NCBI GenBank assembly: GCA_002440945.1
Contig: DJWG01000081.1
Location: 13,640 to 77,639, forward strand
Direction of reading: 5' to 3'
Length of the DNA stretch: 64,000 nucleotides
Source of the DNA: Rhodobacteraceae bacterium UBA6236
GTDB lineage: Bacteria > Pseudomonadota > Alphaproteobacteria > Rhodobacterales > Rhodobacteraceae
Both the position numbers and the translations under genes were made by a program. This document shows, one piece after another, positions 1-9,600 of the stretch; within the stretch, counting starts at the first letter, position 1, and each line of letters begins with the position of its first letter. The notes under the pieces were generated by a model, which saw only the letters and a program-made list of their open reading frames with translations, did not search any database and was not told where the DNA came from.

Positions 1-33
1 ACCAGAGGTGCGGGCGCGGCGCCTTGCGAACGG

Positions 34-62
34 AAAAACCCGGCGGTCCCTGGACCGCCGGG
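34..62 (-). terminator. Rho-independent terminator of the DUF11/barrel cassette
   Basis: On the minus strand an 11-bp inverted repeat (arms at 52-62 and 39-49, sequence CCCGGCGGTCC and its complement) is followed directly by five T residues at 38-34. It lies just beyond the second stop (98-100) of the barrel reading frame, so it ends the two-gene transcript. Confidence 0.8.
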
Positions 63-97
63 CGCATCCGGGGCTTGTCAAGCCGCCCCCGACGGGA

Positions 98-178
98 TCA
101 GAACTTTCCGATCAGGTTGACGAACACGCCTTCCCGGTTCTTCTCAAGGCTGCGCAGGTCGTCCGAAACCCCACCTCA
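98..178 (-). other. In-frame C-terminal remainder of the barrel protein beyond a TGA
   Basis: Downstream of the TGA at 178-176 the same frame stays open for 25 further codons to a second TGA at 100-98. Those codons read GGVSDDLRSLEK, then five residues, then VFVNLIGKF. A C-terminal strand ending in Phe is the usual assembly signal of outer-membrane barrels, so this stretch looks like the true end of the protein. The first TGA may replace a sense codon; TGG (Trp) is one base away. A sequencing error, a real truncating mutation, or readthrough could each explain it. Confidence 0.75.
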
Positions 179-3100
179 GGCATAGCCGGCGCCCAGGCGG
201 ACGTGGTCGTTCAGGTCGCGGTAGATACCCACAAGCGCGCCGAACTCGGTCGTGTCGGCCTTGGGGAAGGCCATCGCGCGGCCCTCGGCCAGGATGTCCC
301 AGTTGTGGACGACGTGGTAGTCCAGCCGCAGGATCGCCAGATGCGCGGTCGAGGTGACGAAATTGTCCGTCCCCCGCGCCGCCTCTTCCCGCAGGCGGAA
401 GCCGTATTTCGCGCCCAGCGTGAACTGCTGGTTCAGATCATAGCTCAGCGCGGCGTTCACGATGTGGCTGCGCTGTTTCGCGCCGTTCACATCGCCGTCC
501 ACGTTCACCTGATCGGCCCCCGGCATGTCGTAAAGGTAGGTATAGCTGACCAGGGCGTTCAGCCGGTCATTGGCGACCGGGCGATAGGCGTAGCCCAGCT
601 TCGCCTCGACATAGCGGCCATCAAGCATGTTGTCGGCATCGGCCTTCGAAATCACCGCGTCCAGATCGCCGATGATCCGCCAGTCCTCGCTGGTGCGCCG
701 TTCGACCGAACCCGAAAGCAGCAGCGACCGGCGATCCTGCACCCGCGCCGGATTGTCGCTGTCTTCGAACCGCAGCTCACCCCGAAGCGCCGCGGAATGA
801 CCCTCGCCGCCCGAATACTTCACGCCCCAGGACAAACCTTCCCGTTCGATCGTGGTGCCGTCGCTTTCGGTGTTCTTCCCCGAAAAGAGGCCCAGGTCAT
901 AGCTCCAGACTTCGGACGGCGTGTAGCTGACGCCATAGGTGGTGGTCAGCGCCGGTTCCGATCCAAAGGCGCTGTAGCTGTGTTCGGCAGTATAGCGCCA
1001 GGCGTCGTTGATCCGCGTCTGCGCACCCAGGACCAGCGTTCCGTCATCCTGCCCGGTGGCGGTGGTGCTGTCTTCCATCCTCAGCGGGTCTTGCCGGTAA
1101 CCCAGGGTGTAGGTGGTATCGGCGTTCGGCGCCCAGGCAAGCTCCAGCCGCCCCGCCGCGCCAAGACTGCCTTCCGAGGCTTCGGCCATCAGCGTCAGCG
1201 CATCCGAAAGCCGCGTCTCGACCCCGAAGCCCAGTCGGTCATTGCGCCCCAGCCCGCTGTGCGCCACCGTGGCCTGGCCAAAGACCCAGGCCGAAAGATC
1301 CTCGTCCCGCGTCCAGGTCAGCCGCGCGCCCAGATCGGTGCGGCTGCCGTTATCCTCGGGCAGTGCGCTGGTGAAGGCGGTCCGGTCGGTCGCCGCCGCC
1401 TCGACATCCAGAACCAGCTTTTCGGTCAGGTCGTAGGACAGACCCAACCGGACGTCGCTGCGGTCCTTCACGCCTTCGTTGTCGAAGGTTTCGGCGCCGA
1501 AGGTCAGCGCCAGCCGGTCGGTCATCCCGACCTCGCCCTCGATCCCGTAGGTCGTCTGCGGCGTGCCCACATCAAGGTCGGGCGAGGTGAATCCCGCCTC
1601 GCGGTCTTCGGCCCAGACCTTGATGATCCCGTCGCGGCCGTAATCCGCCAGATCCACCTGCGCCTCCAGCCGCAGGCCGGTGGCGCGCTTGCCGTCGACG
1701 CCCGCGCTCGGGGTCGCGGGGTCTATCTCAAGCCCGCCGTTCAGCGAAAAGCTCGACCCGAAGCCCGGCCCTTCGCTTTCGGCGACCTCGAAGTTCAGGA
1801 AGGTGCCTTCGCTGCGGCGCAAGAGGATGTCGGCACCGACAAGCGTGTTGTCGGCAAGGCCCGAGGTTTCGCGCGCGCCGGAAACCCCGAGGCGCAGGTA
1901 GTCGTTCACCCAGGTTTCCGCGCGACCACCAGCGGCGATGCCATCCACCGATCCGGTGGTCGGCACATATTCGTACTGCGCCACCAGGTTCACGTCATTC
2001 CCGCCCAAGGGCCGGTCAAGCACCAGCCCACCCCCCGCCGCCGAAGGCGACAGCGGCCGCGTCAGGATCACAAGGCCCTGCACATGGTCGATCCGGTAGT
2101 CCCGACCTTCGACCAGGCGCTGCGAAGTGACGATCCGCCCCGACACGGAATCCCGGATTTCGATCATCAGGGTTTCGCTGCCTTCCTGGATGTCGCGGCG
2201 CGACAGGAAATAGGCGCTGCCACCCGTCCCGCGCAGCACGTCGCGCTGGACAAGCGTATCCGGGCGCGAGGCATAGGCGCTGGTGCGGATGCGGTCCTCC
2301 CCCTGGTCGGTGGTGGCGGTCGACCGCCAGGTGCCGGTCAACCCGTAAAGCGCCCGGTCCGACCGGACCAGCCGCGACAGATCCTCGACCGGCTTGAAGT
2401 CGCCCCATTGCAGGAAGCTGCCGTCGCGTTCGATCCGGGCAAACACCTTGCCCGAGGTCGGCGCCAGGTCTTCGGTGACGGAATCGTCGCCGGTGGTCAC
2501 CCAGACATCCTCGTCCTCGATGCCGCGCAGCATCTGGTCGGGATGCTTGCGGCCGAAGTCGTGGAACATGTCCTTCAGCTCTTCCTCGCGGGTATCGACC
2601 GAAGCCGTGATCCGCGCCCCGCTGGCCAGCGTGCTGTCGACGTAGCCGGCAAGGCGTCCGCGGGTCCAGCTTTCGTCATCGACCAGATCGCGGCCCAAGG
2701 TCAGTTCGGCGATGCCGGTGGCGAAAACCTCTTTGGTGGGAATGGTCACGGGGCGGGTCAGGCTTTGACTGCCGACACCGATCTGAACGCCGTGGTCGCC
2801 GGGCGGCAGGATGCGCTGCACGACGAAGTCGCGGTTCAGGTCCTGGACCACCTCTTCGCCCATGACGGTGATGCGGGTGCCGGCCGGCACATCGCGCCCC
2901 GATACGGTCACGGCACCGCCGCGCACGGGTATCCGGCGCCGCGCCGTGCGGTCCTCGCCTTCGCCGGGCGCAATGACCGGGCCGTCAAGCGCCGGATCGT
3001 CCTGCCGGGTCGCGGTCCGCGACAGCGGCAGCGCCGCGGTTTCGTCATACCGTCCGGCGCTGTCATAGACGCGCAGGATGTAGTCCATCGTCGCCTCGCC

Positions 3101-3676
3101 GACCTCGGGCATCACCCAATCGACGGTTCCATTCGGCGCCACCGGCAGCAGGGTCACGTTGCCCTTGGCGTCGCGGATGCGGACCTCGGCCTTGCGGATC
3201 CAGCCCGGATAGTTGCTCGATGCGCGAAAGCTCACCCGCTCGCCCGCGACATAGCTGCGCCGCATGTCGCCGGTCGAGACATTGAGCCGCGGTTTTGCCC
3301 CCAGACCGTCATAGCTAAGCCGGATGCCCAGATCCTCGAACAGCCGGTCGATGTCGCGCGTGCGGCTTTCGGCAGGCGCGGCACCCGCGATGGCCTGGCG
3401 CGGACCGCCCCCCACCCCGTCGACCGAGATCGAGAAGCCCAAGGCCCCCAGATCGGGCGCGGCGCCGTCATCGGTATTGGCGCCCGTTTCGCGGTGGATC
3501 ACCTGACCCGCATTGGCCTGGTAGCAACCGGCGGGCAAGGCGCCGTCGACAAGCGCGCAGCCCTGGACGGCGGTCTGCGCCCCTGCCCCACCGGCCAGAA
3601 GGCCGATCACCAGCGCCGTGCTGCCCAAAAGCCCGGGCCGGGCCGACACGGCTTGCCTGCTCATGTTGCGGTTCAT
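176..3676 (-). CDS. Outer-membrane beta-barrel protein, partner of the DUF11 giant; C-terminus cut by a TGA
   Basis: This is a 1166-residue secreted protein with a signal peptide (hydrophobic run LLGSTALVIGLLAG, cleavage probably after AGAGA). The N-terminal third contains beta-rich Ig-like segments. The second half alternates short amphipathic strands and polar turns typical of a large outer-membrane barrel. The ATG at 3676 is preferred because GAGGGG lies 8 nt upstream; an ATG at 3691 overlaps the stop of the upstream gene but has no Shine-Dalgarno. The tight spacing implies co-translation with the giant repeat protein, which may be its secreted or surface partner (inference). The frame stops before the conserved terminal strand, which is still present in frame at 98-175, so the annotated product may not assemble properly. 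I do not recognise a characterised homologue. Confidence 0.75.
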   Translation of the reverse strand: MNRNMSRQAVSARPGLLGSTALVIGLLAGGAGAQTAVQGCALVDGALPAGCYQANAGQVIHRETGANTDDGAAPDLGALGFSISVDGVGGGPRQAIAGAAPAESRTRDIDRLFEDLGIRLSYDGLGAKPRLNVSTGDMRRSYVAGERVSFRASSNYPGWIRKAEVRIRDAKGNVTLLPVAPNGTVDWVMPEVGEATMDYILRVYDSAGRYDETAALPLSRTATRQDDPALDGPVIAPGEGEDRTARRRIPVRGGAVTVSGRDVPAGTRITVMGEEVVQDLNRDFVVQRILPPGDHGVQIGVGSQSLTRPVTIPTKEVFATGIAELTLGRDLVDDESWTRGRLAGYVDSTLASGARITASVDTREEELKDMFHDFGRKHPDQMLRGIEDEDVWVTTGDDSVTEDLAPTSGKVFARIERDGSFLQWGDFKPVEDLSRLVRSDRALYGLTGTWRSTATTDQGEDRIRTSAYASRPDTLVQRDVLRGTGGSAYFLSRRDIQEGSETLMIEIRDSVSGRIVTSQRLVEGRDYRIDHVQGLVILTRPLSPSAAGGGLVLDRPLGGNDVNLVAQYEYVPTTGSVDGIAAGGRAETWVNDYLRLGVSGARETSGLADNTLVGADILLRRSEGTFLNFEVAESEGPGFGSSFSLNGGLEIDPATPSAGVDGKRATGLRLEAQVDLADYGRDGIIKVWAEDREAGFTSPDLDVGTPQTTYGIEGEVGMTDRLALTFGAETFDNEGVKDRSDVRLGLSYDLTEKLVLDVEAAATDRTAFTSALPEDNGSRTDLGARLTWTRDEDLSAWVFGQATVAHSGLGRNDRLGFGVETRLSDALTLMAEASEGSLGAAGRLELAWAPNADTTYTLGYRQDPLRMEDSTTATGQDDGTLVLGAQTRINDAWRYTAEHSYSAFGSEPALTTTYGVSYTPSEVWSYDLGLFSGKNTESDGTTIEREGLSWGVKYSGGEGHSAALRGELRFEDSDNPARVQDRRSLLLSGSVERRTSEDWRIIGDLDAVISKADADNMLDGRYVEAKLGYAYRPVANDRLNALVSYTYLYDMPGADQVNVDGDVNGAKQRSHIVNAALSYDLNQQFTLGAKYGFRLREEAARGTDNFVTSTAHLAILRLDYHVVHNWDILAEGRAMAFPKADTTEFGALVGIYRDLNDHVRLGAGYA

Positions 3677-3687
3677 GACTGCGCCCC

Positions 3688-6600
3688 TCATTTCGTGCCC
3701 GTTCCGGTCATGCGGCGTTCGATCGCCGTCTCGACGTTCAGCTGATAGCGTCCGTTTGCTGGCCACATTTGCCGCAAGAGCTTCTCGATTGCCGCCAGCC
3801 GCCTCTTCGCCTCGCGGTCGCTCTCATCGGGCTGAAGTTGATACGAAAGCCGCAGCATCGATGGCGTATCCGCGATCTTCGCCACCATCTGGCGCAGGCC
3901 ATCGACAAGCTCTGCCCGCGGTTTCACGCCCTCTGCCACGAAGGCGCCCGCCGACAGGTCCACCCGGATCACACGGCTGAGCGCCGCGCCGAAGTTCATC
4001 TTGGTCAGCATCCCCGGCGTGACCCGCACGACGCGCGGGTTTTCCGTGGTCAGCCGGTAACCCGACGGCAGCGTCCGCGTGTCGAGCTTCAGCATGAAGT
4101 TCGACCCGATGTCGTAAGGCAGCGCGGCGCAGGGCAGGCTGAAGCGGCCATGCGGATCGGTCGTCACCGACAGGCCGTTCGGGGCCACCAGCCGCACCCC
4201 CGGCAGGCCCTTTTCATGGCCCGGTTCTTCGGCCACGCCGAACTTTTCGGCCCGGTAGGTCTGGTCGCTGATGGCCAGACGGTTCACCTGCGGTTCGCCG
4301 TTGTAATAGCCGTCCTGGTTCAGGTCGTCGAAGACCCGGCCGATGATGGTCGAACAGGCAAAGACCGGCTCGGCCGCGACCCGCACCGTGGCGATGGCAT
4401 CCCGCGTCACCGCCGCGCCGGTCAGGGGGCTGACGCCGCGCGCGGTGTTGTCGTGGTTGCCCGGCTTGACGCTGCCGCCGACCAGGGCATCCAGCGTGAT
4501 CTCCGTGCTGGCGCCCGGCGCGATGGCGATGTCCTGCCAGACCAGCCGCCGCCCGCTGGCGACCGGCTCCGCCGCCACACCCGCGACCGCGCCGCTGCCC
4601 TGCTGGTAGATGAAGCCGGCGGGCATCAGGTCCACGACATTGGTCGTCGTGGTTTGCGTGGTCGAGGTATTGGTGACGGTGATCGTGTAGCGCAGGATGT
4701 CGCCCACGTTCACCTGCCCACGATCCACGGTCTTGGCGATGGCAAGCCCGCCCAGCCCGAAGGTCGGCGACACGACCGAATCCGCAGCCGTCACCACAAC
4801 CCCGGCAGCCGAGGTGCCGGTTGCCGTCCCCGACAGGGTGACAGTTCCTGTCGCCACGTCGGCGGCGGTGATCGTATAGGCGTTGCCGGTGCAGACCAGC
4901 GTCCGGGTTTCCCCCACCGCCAGCGTGATCGTGGTGCAGGACAGGCCCGGAAGCGGCAGGCTCAGCGTGCTCGGGTCCATGTTCACGCTTTCCAGCGGAA
5001 GCGTTCCCAGGTTGGTCACGGTGAAGCTGTAGATCACCCGGTCGCCTGCATCGATGATGCCATTGCCGTTCGTGTCGGGAATGTCGACGATCTGGATGTC
5101 CAGCCCGATCTCGGGCCGGCCGACCGACGTGACGGTCGGGTCGTTCGCCGGATCAGTGTCGCTGGCGCCGGTGCCATCGGGCGATGCGGTCGCCTGCGGA
5201 TCAAGGATGATGGTCCCGTCCGGCGCGGTGCCGGTGTCCGACACGTCCGTGACCGTGACGGGATTGCCTGAACCGTCAAGGATCGGGTTGCCCAGATCAT
5301 CGACGGCATCACCCGTGACCGTCGCGGTGTTTTCGACATAGCTGCGGGTAACGTCCGCCTCGACCAGCGTATAGGTCGCGGTGAAGGCGGTGCTGTTCAC
5401 CTCGCCCACGGCCAGTGTGATCGGGCCGCCGGTAACAGCGACCAGCGGGTCGGTCACGGTCACATTGGCCAGCGCCAGGTTCCCGGTGTTGGTCACCGTG
5501 AAGGCGTAGTCCAAGGTATCGCCCGCATCGAGATAGCCGTTGCCGTTCACATCGGTGGACAGGACCATCGACTTGATCAGCTCGATCCCGCTCGACTGAA
5601 GGATCAAGGCCACCGTCGGGTCATTGGTCGGATCGCCATCCGTCGCACCCGTGGCATCCGGTGTCTCGCTGGTCCTGGGATCGGTGACAGAACTGCCATC
5701 CGGCGCGGTCCCGGTGTCGGAAACATCGGTGGCCACCAGTGGTGTCCCCGATGCATCGAGGATCGGCGTCCCGCTTTCCGTCACGCCATCGCCCTGAACG
5801 GTTGCGGTGTTGACGACATGGCCGCGGTTCACATCGGCCTGCGTCAGCACATAGCTTGCCGTAAAGCTCGCATGATCCGCCTGCCCTGGGGCAAGGCTGA
5901 TCGGCCCACCCACCACAGCGACAAGCGGGTCGGTGACGATCACGTTGGCCAGCGTCACGTTCCCAAGGTTCGTGACGTCGAAGCCGTAATCCGCCGTGTC
6001 GCCCGCGCCGATCTGGCCGTCGCCATTGGTATCGGTCAGGGAAAGCAGCGACTTGATCAGCTCGATCCGCGGCGTCGGCACCAGAAGCGCCAGCGTCGGG
6101 TCGTTGGTCGGATCGCCGTCCGTGGCGCCTTTGCCATCCGGCGTCTCGGTGCTTTCCGGGTTGGCGACCGGCGTGCCATTCTGCGTCGTGCCGCTGTCCG
6201 AGACATCCGAAACCGTGACCGGATTGCCCGTTCCGTCAAGGACCGGCTGGCCGGTCGCGGTGACGGCATCCGCATCGACGATGGCGCTGTTTTCCAGATA
6301 GCCGCGGTCGATATCGGCCTGCACCAGCGTATAGCTGCCGGTGAAGGTGCTGCTGTCCGTCGCGCCAATGGCAAGCGGGATCGGCCCCCCCTGCACGGTC
6401 AGAAGCGGGTCGGTGATCCTGACGTTGCCCAAGGCGACGTTGCCGGTATTGGTCACGGCAAAGCTGTAGCTGATGCTGTCGCCCACACCGATCTGGCCAT
6501 CGCCATCGTCATCATTGATCGACACCAGCGACTTGATCAGGCTGATCGCCGGGGTAAGCTCGACCGACAGCGGCGTCGGGTCGTTTTCGCCCGTCTCGTT

Positions 6601-9600
6601 GCCCAGGCCGTTGCCATTGGCATCGGTGCTCACGCCGTCGTCCGACAGGTCCGAAAGCTGCGGATTGGTCGCCGAGGTCTGCCCCGACAGCGCACCGACC
6701 GCCGTCGCGTCTGCCTGGTTGCGGTAGCGTTCGCCTGCGCCGATCTGCGGCGGCAGCGGGTTTGTCGGCATGAACCGCACCGCGATGTCGATGGTGCAGC
6801 TTGCCCCTGCGGCCAGCGCGAAGCCCTGCGCCACGACCGGATCGCCCGAACCGTTGTAGCCGCCATTCGTGCCGCCACAGCTGCCCGAAGGCGCAACCGG
6901 CACGGTATAGCTGCCAGAGGCGGTCGGCGTCGTCGCGGTATGACTGCCGAAGCGCGGCGCACCCCCGTCCAGGACATCGCTGACCCGGATCTGGTTCAGC
7001 GCCTCAAGGCTCGGGTTGCGGACCGTCAGGCGGAAGGTCGCCGTGAAGGTTCCGTCCGGGTTGTTCGTCGGCCCCGCGATCAGCGCCTTGGCCAACGCAA
7101 CGCGCGCCTGCGGCACCTTCGGGAACAGGTAGTTCGTGGCGTCTGTCGCGGCCGGAAGGCTGATGCCCGAAATGGTGGTCGGCGCAACCGATCCTCCGGC
7201 AGTGCCCGCAGCCGTCAGGCCGTTCGACAGGTAGGTCTCGCCTATCGCGGCGTGACTGAGGCTGTAGGTTCCCTGCGGCAACTGGCCGAAGGCAAAGGCG
7301 CCGCCCGCCCCGGTCGTCGTCGTCCTTGAAATCGCGGTCCCGTCGAAGGCCGTTCCGGTCAGCGTGATGGTCAGGGCCTGAATGCCTGTGTCACCGCCGG
7401 CAAGCGTGCCGTCATTGGCGAAGTCGCGGAACACCAGACCGGAAATCTGCGACGAGTTCACCTGCACGGCACCCGAATTCGCGTTATTGGCGGTGTTGAT
7501 GTCGAACGAACTGGAGGTAACGCTCGCGGTGTTGGTGAAGCTCTGCGGGGTGCTGCCCACAGTGATCACCCGCACCGGAACCAGGATATCGACCTGTCCG
7601 CCATTGCTGAAGGTGCCCAGATCGCAGCTGAAGGACGTGGCCCCCGCAGTTCCCGTGCAGGCGTTCAGCGTCGTCGTTCCCGACACGATGCTCAGCGTCG
7701 GCGTGCCGGTCAGTTCCATGCCCGCGGGCAGGCTGTCCGATACGACCGTGTTATCCGCTTCGGCAAGGCCAGCGGCGACGTTGTTGCGCAGGGTGACGGT
7801 ATAGGTGAACGGGTCCCGCAGGTTCACCACTCCCGGTGACGCCACCTTGCTCACCACCTCCAGATCGACGCGGGTACGCGCGGTCGTGGTTTCGGTCGCC
7901 GTGTTGTTGGCGGTATTGGGTTCGAACCCCAGATCGGTTTCGCTGGACCGGACGCTGACCGCGTTCGTCGTGGTGCCCTTCGCCACCGCTTGCCCGAGGA
8001 TCCGGATCATCCGTGTCTCGCCGGCGGCAAGCATGGGGAACGTGCATTCCAGCGTTCCGCCCAGCGTTGCGGGGGCAGGAACCGTGCCGCAGGTGCCATC
8101 CGCAGGCACCACATGCGACCGATAGTCGATGCGGTCGACCGGCATCGTATCGGTGACCACCACGTTCTCGGCGGCCGAGGGGCCCAGGTTCGTGACCGTC
8201 ACGATGTATTCGGTCTGCGTGCTGACCGGCATCGGATCGACCGTGTCATCCTTGTTGACCAGAAGGTCGACCACCGGCGGCTGCACCGGCGTCAGAACCG
8301 AGGCGCTGTTGTTCGTCGTATCTGTTTCGGTCGTCGTGGTGGCAACCGTCACATCGTTTTGCAGCGTGGTCGCGCGCGTCACCAGGTTCGGGCGGACGAC
8401 AACCGTCACCGTCTGCTGCGATCCGTTGGTGATGGTGCCAAGGTTGCAGACCAGGCTGTTGTTGCCCGGCGCGGTGGTCGATCCTGCGGCGGGCGCGGTC
8501 GTGCATGTCCCCGATGACGGGCTGGCGGACACGAAAGTCACGTTTGCGGGCAGGGTGTCGGTGATCGTCACCGCCCCGGCCGAGGACAGGCCGTTCGAGA
8601 CGTTGCGCGCAGTGACCACATAGGTCAGGTTCTGGCCCGCTACGGCAGGGCTTGGGCTGGCCGATTTCGCCACCGTAACGTCCGCCCGCGCCTCGACCGC
8701 ATAGTTCGCCACGTCCGAGTTGTTCGCCAGCGCCGGATCGGCGGTCACATAGGAAATCACGCTCGCAGTGTTGGTTCGCGCGCCCGCCTCGCCGCCCGGG
8801 CGGACCCGCACGGTAACAACCGGACAGTCGACACCCGTGGTGCAGACCGGAAGCGTGGCGATCGAACAGGTCAGTTGCCGGCCGTTGCTGCCCGATACGT
8901 TGCTTGAACAGGTTGCGCCGCTGGCCCCGCCGGGGGTAACGACCGCATCGATGAAGCCCGACCCGGTGGCGCCCACGTTGCTGTTGATCAGGTTCTGCAG
9001 ATAGTCGGTCATCAAGACGTTGGTTGATACGGTCGGACCGGCGTTCGTCACTTCGATGGCGAAGGTCTGGATGTCACCCACCGGCAGGTTGGCAAGCGTC
9101 GCCGTCTTGTTCACCGCGATATCGGCCGAACCGGCCGGGTCGCTGCTGGTCACGCCATAGGTCGTGCTATCGTTGGGGGCGTTGGTGTCGGGCAGGTTGC
9201 CATCGGGCGATCCGACCAGAAGCCCGTTCACCAGGCTGCCCGATGCCGTCACCGTGGTCGTCATTCCCACCGCAGGCGTCGTCGCCCCGGCCGCAAGCGG
9301 CGACCCGGCGGTATAGATGCGGCTGCACAGGATCGTGGCCGGCCCGGTCACGGGTGTTGTCGGCGAACAGGTCCAGCCGTTCAGGGTAAAGCCCGTCACC
9401 TGAAGCCCGGCGGGCAGGGTGTCGCGCATCTCGATCGTGCCATAAAACGCCGCATTGCCGACGTTCGAGGTGCTGATGCTGAAGCCGTAGCTGTTGCCGA
9501 CCACGGCCAGCGCCGGGTTGGGCCCGCTTTTGTTGGCGCGCAGGTCGATGGTGGGGGCGGCGATGGTCGCGCCGCCGTCCGACGCGGAGTTGTTGGCGGG

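Noticed and set aside
98..178. Selenocysteine at the in-frame TGA
   Set aside because: No selenoprotein family match, no visible SECIS hairpin directly after the TGA, and no reason for Sec in a barrel strand.
8..3745. A very long open frame antisense to the barrel gene
   Set aside because: It has no ribosome binding site or recognisable domain, is Arg/Pro-rich, and is explained by GC-rich codon bias on the opposite strand.
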